Counted from the first letter of the stretch, positions 35,272 through 44,190 are shown. The stretch: DNA of 64,000 bases from Sphingobacterium sp. B16(2022) (GCF_012030425.1 NZ_JAAUVN010000001.1:1364001-1428000); one strand, 5' to 3'. Numbers and translations are program-made. The notes: generated by a model from the letters alone, not told the origin.

Positions 35272-36006
35272 ATGGATACCGAATTTTTTTTTATTATTTT
35301 ATTTATTGTTGCTTTTTTATATGCCTCTGTTGGGCATGGCGGAGCGAGCGGTTACCTGGCTTTAATGGCTCTTTATGGCGTGGCGCCGCAAGAAATGAAA
35401 CCTACAGCGCTGTTTTTAAATTTATTTGTTTCCTTGACTGCCTTTATTCAGTATTACCGCGGAAATCATTTTAAGAAAGAGATTTTTATACCCATAGCGC
35501 TGGCATCTATACCTTTTGCTTTTCTGGGCGGTATGTTATCGATCGATGATCATCTTTATAAAAAAATATTAGGAATTTTACTGTTGCTGCCGATCGTTCG
35601 ATTTTTCTTTTTTAAGAATGTGGAAGACGATCGTCTGGTACCTCCAGTAAAATGGATTTCGATATTGTTGGGTGCTTTCATAGGGCTTCTGTCCGGAATG
35701 ATCGGTATAGGTGGAGGCATAATCCTTTCACCTATTTTGATCTTGTTGCTATGGACCAACCAGAAGCAAACGGCGGCAATCAGTGCCGCATTTATTTTTG
35801 TCAATTCTTTGGCTGGACTGGGAGGAATGTTGACGCAGGGTATTACGTTGACTTCCAATATGATTTTATATATTGTGGTAGCATTCAGTGGTGGGCTTTT
35901 GGGTGCTTATTTAGGTTCTAAAAAGTTTAATCAGGATGTTTTAAAATATGTACTGGCAACAGTGTTACTCGTTGCCGCCTATAAATTGCTCTTTACTTCG
36001 GCATAG
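35272..36006 (+). CDS. TauE/SafE-family permease
   Basis: A 244-residue membrane protein with about seven to eight hydrophobic helices (FFIILFIVAFLYASVGHGGASG at the start, PIALASIPFAFLGG, ISILLGAFIGLLSGMIGIGGGI, FSGGLLGAYLGS). GHGGASGYLAL and GIGGGIILSP are the repeated glycine-rich motifs of the TauE/SafE family of anion exporters, linked to sulfite, sulfoacetate or related oxyanions. Its place inside the Moco operon, six bases after the MocA-MoeA fusion, hints at an oxyanion (sulfite or molybdate) connection, but that is inference. Confidence 0.88.
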   Translation: MDTEFFFIILFIVAFLYASVGHGGASGYLALMALYGVAPQEMKPTALFLNLFVSLTAFIQYYRGNHFKKEIFIPIALASIPFAFLGGMLSIDDHLYKKILGILLLLPIVRFFFFKNVEDDRLVPPVKWISILLGAFIGLLSGMIGIGGGIILSPILILLLWTNQKQTAAISAAFIFVNSLAGLGGMLTQGITLTSNMILYIVVAFSGGLLGAYLGSKKFNQDVLKYVLATVLLVAAYKLLFTSA

Positions 36007-36123
36007 CTGCGCGGTAAGAAAGCAATAGTGATCAGAATTGGATAGATATGTCTTGACTTTTGACGAGCATGATCCCTATGGGATGTCTCATCAGATAAAA
36101 AGAATGCTTAATTTGAATAAGAG

Positions 36124-36354
36124 ATGAATAAGATTAAAGTACTTGCATTTGGACCGCTTGTAGAAATTATAGAGAAAGAGTTCTTTATGGAAGCAGTGGA
36201 TACGGAAAATTTGTTAACAAGTTTGATCCAGCAGTTTCCTTTACTCGAGAACCGTAAAATGGCGCTTGCAGTGAATGGAAAGATTACAAAAGAGGCGGTT
36301 CTGTTACAGGAATCAGATACGGTAGCACTTCTGCCACCATTTTCGGGAGGGTAA
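36124..36354 (+). CDS. moaD: Molybdopterin synthase small subunit MoaD
   Basis: A 76-residue ubiquitin-like sulfur carrier ending in the diagnostic Gly-Gly (LLPPFSGG). MoeB adenylates this C-terminus and it is then thiocarboxylated to deliver the dithiolene sulfurs with MoaE. It starts 117 bases after the permease and is followed one base later by MoeB. The sequence has the beta-grasp pattern (IKVLAFGPLVEII, LLTSLIQQFP, MALAVNGK). Confidence 0.92.
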   Translation: MNKIKVLAFGPLVEIIEKEFFMEAVDTENLLTSLIQQFPLLENRKMALAVNGKITKEAVLLQESDTVALLPPFSGG

Positions 36355-36355
36355 T

Positions 36356-37453
36356 ATGCATTGGGATCCACGATATGAGCGGCATTACAGTTTACCAGGT
36401 TTTGGTTATGAGGCGCAGGAAAAGCTTACCGCGGCTCAGGTACTTGTTGTCGGAGCTGGAGGGTTAGGCTGTCCGGTACTGCAGTATCTGACTGCGGCAG
36501 GTGTAGGGCGTATCGGTATCGTTGATTTTGATACGATAGAACTGAGTAATCTGCAACGCCAGACCCTATATAGCACCGCAGATCTTGGGCAGTTAAAGTG
36601 CGCAGTTGCTGTGCGGAAGCTAAGCGAGAATAATCCGTCTATCACAATCGTTGGACATCCTGTTTTGCTTGATGATAGCAATGCTAATGCTATTGTTTCA
36701 CAGTATGATATCGTTGTTGACTGTACGGATAATTTTGCGGTACGTTATATTATAAACGATTGTTGTACGCGCTTAGAAAAACCGCTTGTTTTTGCGGCGA
36801 TCTATCAATACGAAGGGCAGATAGCAATCTTTAATGTCGCTGATGATGATGGAACTGTCTGTCATTACCGCGATCTATTTCCACAAATCCCGAGTGCTGA
36901 AGAGGCTCCAAACTGCTCAGAAAATGGTGTATTGGGTGTTTTGCCTGGGATCATCGGACTGATGCAAGCCACCGAAGTGTTGAAGTTAATAACGGGTATT
37001 GGAGAGCCCTTGGTCAATAAGTTAATGACTTTTAATGTTTTGACCTATCAGTCCATGATCTTATCGATCACTCCGAATTCTGAAAGGGCTAAAGTTTATG
37101 CTACAGAAAAGAGGGAGGCCACTGAGCAGGACCGACATTTGGAACAGGATATCAGCTTGATATATCCGTATGAAATTGCATCTTATCTGCAGGATAAGAA
37201 CGTCAGTCTGGTTGATATCCGGGAATCCTATGAGGAACCGTCATTTGCGATCGCAACACAGGAGATCCCTTTGTCAATACTGTTTGACCATTTGGATGAA
37301 TTAAAGGCCACACATATTATTGTGGTATGTCAAAGCGGAAAACGCAGTTTACATGCCGCGGGAAAGCTGAAAGCGCATTTCGGTCCCGCAAAGAGGGTAA
37401 GTCACTTGGCGGGTGGCATTATTTCATATTTAAGTACTAATAAAGCAGAATAA
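36356..37453 (+). CDS. moeB: MoeB/ThiF-type adenylyltransferase with rhodanese domain
   Basis: The 365-residue E1-like enzyme activates MoaD. The ATP site is VVGAGGLGCPVLQYL, the D-N-LQRQ segment is IELSNLQRQ, and an DCTDNFAVR element follows. The C-terminal rhodanese domain (about 265-365) has the persulfide cysteine Cys325 in VCQSGKRS. It can take sulfur from the nearby cysteine desulfurase. The two CxxC zinc motifs of E. coli MoeB are not present: the first is reduced to VCHYRDLF and the second is absent, so the structural zinc is probably lost. The nearest relatives are the MoeB/UBA4-type E1-rhodanese fusions. Confidence 0.93.
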   Translation: MHWDPRYERHYSLPGFGYEAQEKLTAAQVLVVGAGGLGCPVLQYLTAAGVGRIGIVDFDTIELSNLQRQTLYSTADLGQLKCAVAVRKLSENNPSITIVGHPVLLDDSNANAIVSQYDIVVDCTDNFAVRYIINDCCTRLEKPLVFAAIYQYEGQIAIFNVADDDGTVCHYRDLFPQIPSAEEAPNCSENGVLGVLPGIIGLMQATEVLKLITGIGEPLVNKLMTFNVLTYQSMILSITPNSERAKVYATEKREATEQDRHLEQDISLIYPYEIASYLQDKNVSLVDIRESYEEPSFAIATQEIPLSILFDHLDELKATHIIVVCQSGKRSLHAAGKLKAHFGPAKRVSHLAGGIISYLSTNKAE

Positions 37454-37882
37454 ATGAAAAATATATTTGTGCAGGGAGCCATTTCGCCAGATCAGATCGC
37501 GAAGAGTATTGCAGCACATAGCAGTAAAACAGCTATCGGTGCCCATGAGTTATTCTTGGGACAGATCAGAGCCGATGTGGTAGATGGAAAGTCTGTTGCC
37601 GCAATTGAATATACAGCTTACGAACAGATGGCTTTAGAAAAAATGGATACCATCAGAGAGGCAATGTTTGCCAAGTATAAGCTGATATGTATGCATGTGT
37701 ACCATAGTTTAGGGACGGTGCCTACTGGACAGCTGTGCCTTTTTGTATTCGTATCTTCTAAACACCGTGCAGATGCGCAACAGGCTTGTCATGAGATTGT
37801 GGAGCAGATTAAAAAGGAACTTCCGATCTGGGGAAAAGAACTATTTGAGGACGATACACATCAGTGGAAAAAAAATAATTAA
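37454..37882 (+). CDS. moaE: Molybdopterin synthase large subunit MoaE
   Basis: The 142-residue catalytic subunit that with thiocarboxylated MoaD converts cPMP into molybdopterin. GAHELFLGQIRADVVDG, IEYTAYEQMALEKM, HVYHSLGTVPTGQLCLFV and the basic ELPIWGKELFEDDTHQW region carry the expected active-site lysines and RxR-type surface. It begins directly after the MoeB stop and is followed by MoaC after one base (TAAGATG), so this whole block is one operon. Confidence 0.95.
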   Translation: MKNIFVQGAISPDQIAKSIAAHSSKTAIGAHELFLGQIRADVVDGKSVAAIEYTAYEQMALEKMDTIREAMFAKYKLICMHVYHSLGTVPTGQLCLFVFVSSKHRADAQQACHEIVEQIKKELPIWGKELFEDDTHQWKKNN

Positions 37883-37883
37883 G

Positions 37884-38798
37884 ATGGTCGATATTACACA
37901 TAAATCCGCTACGTTGCGTAAAGCGGTAGCAACTGCATCTGTGGTTACTTCACATGGCCGAACGGTAGATGCTATCAAAAATGGTCAGGTTCCAAAGGGT
38001 AATGTTTATGAGTTTGCCCGTGCGGCTACGTTGCTTGCCATAAAAAAAACAAGCGATATCATCCCGGACTGCCATCCGTTGCCGATTGAATATGCGGCAA
38101 TAGATTTTGAGATTGAAGAACTTACAATTAAGATTTCGGTAACTGTGCACACGATCTATAAAACCGGTGTAGAAGTCGAAGCGATGCATGGTGCTTCTGT
38201 CGCCGCACTGGTGCTGTATGATATGTTAAAACCGATCGATAAACATGTTGAAATCGGCTCGATTCGTTTATTGCACAAGTCGGGCGGAAAAAGTGACCAC
38301 GCGCATCTGTTAGAAAACAGGAAGATCAAGGCTGCAGTTGTTGTTTGCAGTGATTCGGTCTATTCAGGTGAAAAACAGGACCGTTCGGGATTTGTATTGC
38401 AAGAGTTACTGGAAGATTACGGTATAGACGTCGTACGATTTGAGGTTGTGCCAGATGAAATTGATGCTATTCAACATCAATTGACGGTTTCCAGGGAATT
38501 AGGGGTCGATATGCTGATCTATACGGGTGGGACTGGAGTGTCTGATCGGGATGTTACGCCAGAGGCTGTGGAGCCTTATTTAACCAAGAAATTGCCGGGT
38601 GTAATGGAAATCGCAAGACAGTATGGACAGCAATTTGTAAAAACTGCTATGCTTTCCAGAGCGGTTGCAGGTTTTGCAGACCGAATGCTGGTCTTGACCT
38701 TGCCAGGGTCAACAAATGGGGTGAAAGAAAGTGTGAAAGCTTTATTTCCACAGATACTGCATGTTTTTCCTATTCAGGATAATCAGGGACATGGATAG
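37884..38798 (+). CDS. moaCB: MoaC - MoaB/MogA fusion (bifunctional molybdenum cofactor protein)
   Basis: 304 residues from ATG 37884; an upstream in-frame extension runs inside moaE and is not used. Residues 1 to about 158 are MoaC (MVDITHKSATLRKA, KKTSDIIPDCHPLP, MHGASVAALVLYDMLKPIDK, RLLHKSGGKSDH), which forms cPMP with MoaA; the Asp and Lys of the YDMxK motif are kept. Residues about 160-304 are a MoaB/MogA-type adenylyltransferase (AAVVVCSDSVYSGEKQDRSG, TGGTGVSDRDVTPEAV, LPGSTNGVKE) that adenylates molybdopterin before molybdate insertion. Ends with a hairpin shared with the convergent gene. Confidence 0.95.
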   Translation: MVDITHKSATLRKAVATASVVTSHGRTVDAIKNGQVPKGNVYEFARAATLLAIKKTSDIIPDCHPLPIEYAAIDFEIEELTIKISVTVHTIYKTGVEVEAMHGASVAALVLYDMLKPIDKHVEIGSIRLLHKSGGKSDHAHLLENRKIKAAVVVCSDSVYSGEKQDRSGFVLQELLEDYGIDVVRFEVVPDEIDAIQHQLTVSRELGVDMLIYTGGTGVSDRDVTPEAVEPYLTKKLPGVMEIARQYGQQFVKTAMLSRAVAGFADRMLVLTLPGSTNGVKESVKALFPQILHVFPIQDNQGHG

Positions 38799-38814
38799 CT
38801 TTTTAGCGCTATCC
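38793..38814. terminator. Short hairpin over both stop codons
   Basis: GGATAGC (38793-38799) pairs with GCTATCC (38808-38814), with T-rich loop. It overlaps the stops of the MoaCB fusion (+) and of the cysteine desulfurase (-), whose ends are only 10 bases apart. It may be a weak bidirectional terminator. Confidence 0.45.
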
Positions 38815-39945
38815 ACGAAGTTTGGTCACAATTTTCTTGATCCTATCCAAGGTATAATCGATGTCATGGTCAGTTGTAAACCGGCCTAAACTAAACCGTA
38901 TTGCACTGAGATTATCTTCATTCTTTAGTCCCATAGCCCGCAATACCGGAGAAGGTCTGTTTGTTACGGATGAACAGGCTGAGCCACTGGAAACAGCGAT
39001 ATTGCCCAGGGCTAGTATCATTTCTTGGGAATGGAGACCGCGCAAACTGATATTTGTGGTATTGAATATACGTTTGTCCAAGTGGCCGTTCACAAAAGTC
39101 TCATCGATTTCCAAAATGGATTTTTCCAAGGCATCGCGTAACGTTAAAATAAGTTTATTCTGATTTGCCATCTCCTGCTTTGCGATGGCAGCGGCAGTTC
39201 CAAGTGCTACAATACCCGGGACGTTGAGTGTGCCACTTCGCATACCTTGCTGTTGCCGACCTCCATGCAGCAAGGGTTCCAGTGAACCAATAGCAGGATT
39301 GGTATATAACGCGCCAATACCTTTAGGACCGTAAAACTTATGTGCTGAAATCGGCATAAAATCGATTTGCATCTGCTTTACATCAATCGGAATCTTGCCG
39401 ACAGCCTGTGTCGCATCGCACAGGAACCATGCTCCCGCCTGATGGGTTAGGGTGGCAATTGATGGTATATCTTGCATAACACCTGTCTCATTGTTCACAA
39501 GCATGACACAAACAAGCGCCGTATCTGTTGTAATGCTATCCTCCAGCGTTTTTAAATCGATGATGCCATCTTTATCTACAGGCAGATAGGTGACAGCATA
39601 TCCCTTAGTTTCCATGTAACGACAACATTCAAGTACTGCATTGTGTTCTGTGGATGCACAAATGATATGTTTACGGTGACCATAGGTCAGACCCTTTATC
39701 GCCATATTGATCGCTTCTGTGGCTCCTGACGTAAAAGTCAGTTCGCTTGCACGGCAATTAATTAAATGGGCAAGATCTTGCTGAGCAAAATCAATCTCTT
39801 CCTGAGCCTGCAATGCAAAAAGATGGGGACTGCTGGGATTGGCGTACTGCTGCTTGAAAAAGGGCAACATCCGTTCTAATACCCGATCATCAACGGGTGT
39901 AGTGGCATTATAGTCGAGGTATACGATTGATGACTGCATAGCCAT
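38809..39945 (-). CDS. Cysteine desulfurase (NifS/IscS class)
   Basis: A 378-residue PLP enzyme releasing sulfur from cysteine as persulfide. The PLP lysine is Lys203 in SAHKFYGPKGIG, with H101 in the STEHNAVLE segment and the catalytic Cys324 in VSSGSACSSVT. The family serves iron-sulfur, thiamine, tRNA or Moco sulfur needs. Convergence with the Moco operon suggests it feeds the MoeB-rhodanese Cys325 or XdhC-dependent Moco sulfuration. That link is inferred from neighbours. An alternative start two codons later (MQSS) is possible. Confidence 0.93.
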   Translation of the reverse strand: MAMQSSIVYLDYNATTPVDDRVLERMLPFFKQQYANPSSPHLFALQAQEEIDFAQQDLAHLINCRASELTFTSGATEAINMAIKGLTYGHRKHIICASTEHNAVLECCRYMETKGYAVTYLPVDKDGIIDLKTLEDSITTDTALVCVMLVNNETGVMQDIPSIATLTHQAGAWFLCDATQAVGKIPIDVKQMQIDFMPISAHKFYGPKGIGALYTNPAIGSLEPLLHGGRQQQGMRSGTLNVPGIVALGTAAAIAKQEMANQNKLILTLRDALEKSILEIDETFVNGHLDKRIFNTTNISLRGLHSQEMILALGNIAVSSGSACSSVTNRPSPVLRAMGLKNEDNLSAIRFSLGRFTTDHDIDYTLDRIKKIVTKLRG

Positions 39946-40213
39946 AAATGTACTGAATTAATTTGAGAGGATGGGTCCAAAAAGCATCGTTTTGCTTGTA
40001 ATCAACAACCCCATTTACGGATTCTTCTACCAATATTACTGTTTTGTGCTGTGCTCGATAATGTATAGGTGAAAAATACATATTTTTAAGACTAAGATCA
40101 TGATGTGATGGCTTTTGAAAGTGGAGAGCCAAAGCATCTGAAAGAAAGAGGATAAGCCCAAAATAAACAAATGATGAATACAGACTGTTATATAACAACT
40201 AACATACACAATT

Positions 40214-40672
40214 ATGGAAACCATTCGCATTAACAAAAAGGAATACGAGGTCGTTATTGATAAAGAGATGCCACTGCTGTGGTTTTTACGTGATGTCGTC
40301 GGTTTGACTGGAACAAAATATGGCTGCGGAGTAGCACAATGCGGTGCTTGTGTGGTCCATATGGACGGTGAAGCGGTAAGATCCTGTGTTACAAAAATGA
40401 AACGTGCAGTTGGCAAAGAGGTGATTACGATTGAGGGTCTTTCTGAAAAAGGTGACCATCCATTGCAAGTTGCCTGGAAAGATGTGGATGTGCCCCAATG
40501 TGGGTACTGTCATGCCGGTCAAATCATGTCGGCTGCTGTTTTATTACGTGAACGGCCGAATCCAACAGATCAGGATATTGATGATGCCATGACCGGAAAC
40601 ATCTGCCGTTGTGGAACTTATTCGCGAATTCGTCAGGCCATACATCATGCTGCATCATTGCAAAAGAAATAA
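40214..40672 (+). CDS. iorA: [2Fe-2S] subunit of isoquinoline-1-oxidoreductase-type enzyme (IorA-like)
   Basis: A 152-residue small FeS subunit of the molybdenum hydroxylase family, with no signal peptide. The ferredoxin-like cluster is [16 protein letters not shown] with the later VRSC; the second is QCGYCHAGQ and ICRCGTY. It carries electrons from the molybdenum subunit. It lies 541 bases after the start of the divergent cysteine desulfurase region and is followed 40 bases later by a di-heme protein. The iorA name follows the family, and the true substrate is unknown. Confidence 0.88.
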   Translation: METIRINKKEYEVVIDKEMPLLWFLRDVVGLTGTKYGCGVAQCGACVVHMDGEAVRSCVTKMKRAVGKEVITIEGLSEKGDHPLQVAWKDVDVPQCGYCHAGQIMSAAVLLRERPNPTDQDIDDAMTGNICRCGTYSRIRQAIHHAASLQKK

Positions 40673-40712
40673 ATGGTTATGTATAGATGTGTAATCTGCT
40701 AAAAAATAGCTC

Positions 40713-41354
40713 ATGAAAATATTAAATAATATAAAAAGCAAAGGGACTTATAAGCTTGCATTGACTTTGAGTGCCATCGGTCTGTTTTTAACGGTTCTGG
40801 TTTCTGCTTTTACAATTGATTCCAGATCTGAAAATACACTAGAACCGGATATCCATGTGAAAAAAGATAGCATACAGTCTGTTGAAGCGTTTAAAAAAGT
40901 ATATGCTGTGCTACAGAGTCCCCGATGTGTGAATTGCCATCCAAGCGGTGATATTCCGCTTCAGGGTGATGAGCGCAAGTTGCATGCGATGTTTCCGAAA
41001 CGTGGGCCTGAAGGAAAAGGTATGCTGACAATGAAATGTAATAACTGCCATCAGGATGAAAATACAGTAGGACTGAAAACCCCTCCGGGAAGTCCGAATT
41101 GGCATCTTCCACCTGCAGACATGAAAATGGTCTTTGAAGGAAAAAGCGCACATGAGCTGGCTAAGCAGTTGGTAGACCGTAAGCAAAATGGAAATAAAGA
41201 TCTGAAAGCATTGCTAGCCCATGCGGATGATGGATTGGTAAAATGGGGCTGGGAGCCCGGAGAAGGAAGAACACTGCCTCCGATTAGTCATGCTGCTTTT
41301 AAAGAAGCTTGGATTACCTGGTTGACAACAGGTGCTTATGCTCCCACGAAGTAA
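40713..41354 (+). CDS. Di-heme c-type cytochrome subunit between IorA and IorB
   Basis: 213 residues with an N-terminal hydrophobic segment (about 14-33), a signal anchor or cleavable signal, and two c-type heme motifs: CVNCH at 72-76 and CNNCH at 109-113. Family members near iorAB are called isoquinoline-1-oxidoreductase subunits; they are likely periplasmic electron acceptors of the molybdenum enzyme. Its location between the FeS and molybdopterin subunits strongly supports that. The end APTK is hydrophilic. No heme lyase is in the window. Confidence 0.85.
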   Translation: MKILNNIKSKGTYKLALTLSAIGLFLTVLVSAFTIDSRSENTLEPDIHVKKDSIQSVEAFKKVYAVLQSPRCVNCHPSGDIPLQGDERKLHAMFPKRGPEGKGMLTMKCNNCHQDENTVGLKTPPGSPNWHLPPADMKMVFEGKSAHELAKQLVDRKQNGNKDLKALLAHADDGLVKWGWEPGEGRTLPPISHAAFKEAWITWLTTGAYAPTK

Positions 41355-41385
41355 TTATTTTTTCAAAAAATCAAAGAAATAAGCG

Positions 41386-43608
41386 ATGACAACAGATAAA
41401 ACGACGCTAGGCAGAAGATCTTTTTTAAAAGCCGCGCTTTTAGCCGGTGGCGGAATGATTTTACATTTCAACTGGCCGGGTGCTGGAGCGATGGCAAGTG
41501 AGCCGGGACCAGCAGCTGATACATTAATTGAATTAAACAGCTATATTAAAATTTACCCTAATGGCGATATCCTGTTATTTAATCCCAATCCTGAATTTGG
41601 ACAGAATGTAAAGACATCTCTTCCGATGATCCTCGCAGAGGAACTGGATGTAGCCTGGGAGAAAGTAACGGTGCAGCAGGCTGATTTTTTTCCAGAAAGA
41701 TATGGACGTCAGTTCACTGGCGGTAGTCAGTCCGTTCGGCAGGCTTGGCCCGTGTTACGCACAGCAGGAGCTACGGCGCGGCAGATGCTCTTAATAGCAG
41801 CTTCTGAAAAATGGGCTGTACCGCTAAACGAAATGCATACAGAAGCGGGTGTCATTTTCCACAAAAAAAGTGATCAAAAAATAACTTACGGTGAAATTGC
41901 CTCTCAGGCAGCCCGAATACCGGTACCAAAAGATGTGAAGTTAAAAGACGTGGCTGATTTTAAAATAATAGGTTCGTCAAAGCAAAATGTAGAACTGGAT
42001 AATATTGTAACGGGTAAACCTTTATTTACCAGCGACTATAAGCAGGAGGGTATGCTGATTGCTATGATTGTACATCCACCAGCCTTTGGGCAGGAGATCA
42101 CAGCGTTTGATGATACTGCAGTACGTCAAATGCCGGGGATAAAGGATGTTTTTCTGATTGAACCGCTAGCAAAGGACTATACGCGCAATTATTTTGATAC
42201 GATGAGTTTCGGCAGCTTAGCTGTAGTTGTGGGTACTTCTACCTGGGAAGTGATGCAGGCAAAGAAAAAACTGCAATTGGAACTGCAAACGGCCTCAAAA
42301 AGGAAGAATAAAGACACACTTCAACTGGAGAGTACAGCTGGTCATTATGCAGATATGGATCGATATGCAAAGATTCCAGGGGAAGTTAAACGTAAGGATG
42401 GAGATCCAGATGCTGCATTTAAAAATGCTGCCCGCATCATTGAGCGAACGTATACAGCACCATTTTTGGTTCACAATACCATGGAGCCCGTTTCCTGTTT
42501 TGCTCATGTAACGGCAGATCAAGCGGAATTATATGCGCCTATCCAGGCACCGGAGGTCATCACAACAACCTTGGTGGCCCGATTAGGGTTGCCTAAAGAA
42601 AAGATAAAGATTAAACTCGCCCGTATGGGTGGCGGTTTTGGACTCAGGGCTTATGGACATCATCTGGTGGAGGCCGCCGTGATCTCTCAGAAATTAAATG
42701 CTCCTGTGAAATTGATGTATACCCGTGAAGATGAAGCGACCTATGGTATTTATAGACCTACTTACAGTGCAACATATCGGGCTGCTTTAGATAACAATAA
42801 TCAGTTGATCGGATTTCATGTCAAGGCTGGGGGAATACCGGAATCTCCGCTACATGAAAATAGATTTCCGGCGGGAGCTGTTGACAATTACCTTGCCGAA
42901 TCCTGGGCGGTTGATTCCGATATTACGATCGGAGCTTTTCGTGCACCGCGATCCAATTTTATGGCTAGCGCTGAGCAGTCATTTTTGGATGAACTGGCTG
43001 TTGAAATGAAAAAAGATCCGATCGATTTTCGTCTGGAATTACTTAAAAGGGCGAAAGAACGTCCTGTTGGACAACGTAATGATTATGATGCATCACGGTA
43101 CGCAGGTGTCCTGCAATTGTTGAAGGAGAAAGCCAGTTTGCTTAAAAAACCCGAAGGCACGGGAAGAGGAGTTGCCGCTTATTTTTGCCATAATACCTAT
43201 GCAGCGGCTTTGGTCGATATAGGCGTTAAGAATAATGAACCCTATGTTGTACAGGCGATTGCAAGCGTCGATTGTGGTATTGTGGTAAATCAGGATGCAG
43301 CCGTCAATATGGCGGAAGGTGCGGTGATTGACGGTATTGGAAATGCACTATACGGAGAACAATTGTTCGCAGATGGAGTACCCCAGAAAAGCAACTTCAA
43401 TACTTATCGGATCATTCGTATGAATGAGTGTCCAAAACATATCGAAGTTCATTTTGTGCAAAATCAGGAAAACCCCACAGGAATGGGAGAGCCGGTATTT
43501 CCGCCGATGTTCGGTGCTGTTGCCAATGCTCTTTTTCACCATACTGGTAAACGATACTATAACCAACCTTTTATGAAACAATACTTAGCTCACGGAGCGC
43601 ATGGTTAA
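41386..43608 (+). CDS. iorB: Molybdopterin-binding subunit of isoquinoline-1-oxidoreductase-type enzyme (IorB-like)
   Basis: The 740-residue molybdenum subunit, with Tat signal GRRSFLKA at residues 9-16 and a hydrophobic core. Domain blocks: the GKPLFTSDYKQEGMLIAMIVHPP segment (about 215-240), the RTYTAPFLVHNTMEPVSC block, MGGGFGLRAYGHH as the Moco-binding glycine-rich loop, and the ENPTGMGEPVFPP terminal segment with the catalytic glutamate. Isoquinoline, aldehyde and nicotinate-type substrates occur in this family; the substrate cannot be decided here. It depends on the Moco operon next to it. Confidence 0.9.
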   Translation: MTTDKTTLGRRSFLKAALLAGGGMILHFNWPGAGAMASEPGPAADTLIELNSYIKIYPNGDILLFNPNPEFGQNVKTSLPMILAEELDVAWEKVTVQQADFFPERYGRQFTGGSQSVRQAWPVLRTAGATARQMLLIAASEKWAVPLNEMHTEAGVIFHKKSDQKITYGEIASQAARIPVPKDVKLKDVADFKIIGSSKQNVELDNIVTGKPLFTSDYKQEGMLIAMIVHPPAFGQEITAFDDTAVRQMPGIKDVFLIEPLAKDYTRNYFDTMSFGSLAVVVGTSTWEVMQAKKKLQLELQTASKRKNKDTLQLESTAGHYADMDRYAKIPGEVKRKDGDPDAAFKNAARIIERTYTAPFLVHNTMEPVSCFAHVTADQAELYAPIQAPEVITTTLVARLGLPKEKIKIKLARMGGGFGLRAYGHHLVEAAVISQKLNAPVKLMYTREDEATYGIYRPTYSATYRAALDNNNQLIGFHVKAGGIPESPLHENRFPAGAVDNYLAESWAVDSDITIGAFRAPRSNFMASAEQSFLDELAVEMKKDPIDFRLELLKRAKERPVGQRNDYDASRYAGVLQLLKEKASLLKKPEGTGRGVAAYFCHNTYAAALVDIGVKNNEPYVVQAIASVDCGIVVNQDAAVNMAEGAVIDGIGNALYGEQLFADGVPQKSNFNTYRIIRMNECPKHIEVHFVQNQENPTGMGEPVFPPMFGAVANALFHHTGKRYYNQPFMKQYLAHGAHG

Positions 43609-43695
43609 TTCTCTATTAGCCTTTCGTCTAATTGGAGGATTGATCGTATTTATGAAACTTAAAGAACATCAGTTTTAATATAAAAACAATAAAAA

Positions 43696-44148
43696 ATGAA
43701 AAAAGCTATTTTTGGATTACTCTTATTTGTCTTGACAGTGCAGTTGTCTTTTGCACAAAAAATGAATGCAGTAGAAGAAGTGAAGGAACTGTCGAAATTG
43801 AAGTGGCAGTGGATGGCTGATAAGAATGTCGATAAACTCGCAGCATTATTCGATGATAAGTCAAAGTTTGTTCATATGAGCGGAACATGGAAGAAGAATG
43901 AAGAACTCGACATTATAAAAACCGGTCGAATCTGGTATAAGAAAGCCGCTATTCATGATGTAGCGGTCGAGATCGTAGATGATGTTGCAATTGTTTGGAA
44001 TAGAATTACCTTAACAGCTGATGTGCGTGGAAATGATGCAGTAACGGAGTTTACGGTAACGGAGGTTTACAAAAAGCAAAAGAAAGATTGGAAGATGCTG
44101 GCCATGACGTTTAGCAGTGTGCGTGATACGCATAAAATCGAACATTAA
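43696..44148 (+). CDS. Secreted NTF2-like protein (DUF4440 type)
   Basis: 150 residues with a signal peptide (MKKAIFGLLLFVLTVQLSFA, cleavage near residue 20). The mature part is a single NTF2-like cone: an N-terminal helix (VEEVKELSKLKWQWMADKNVDKLAALF), then strands KFVHMSG, AVEIVDDVAIVWNRITLTAD and FTVTEVYKKQKKDWKMLAMTFSS. Members act as ligand binders or enzymes in the periplasm; no substrate is evident. It starts 87 bases after iorB and may belong to that transcript. Confidence 0.8.
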   Translation: MKKAIFGLLLFVLTVQLSFAQKMNAVEEVKELSKLKWQWMADKNVDKLAALFDDKSKFVHMSGTWKKNEELDIIKTGRIWYKKAAIHDVAVEIVDDVAIVWNRITLTADVRGNDAVTEFTVTEVYKKQKKDWKMLAMTFSSVRDTHKIEH

Positions 44149-44190
44149 ATAAGAACTTAAATTTTATACAGCAATAAGTTTTACAATATA

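Noticed and set aside
37743..37883. Longer N-terminus of the MoaC fusion
   Set aside because: It runs inside moaE in another frame; MoaC proteins start at the MVDITHK motif.
39908..40416. Two minus-strand frames in the gap between the cysteine desulfurase and IorA-like genes
   Set aside because: They overlap the IorA-like gene or the desulfurase start, have no motif, and no start context.
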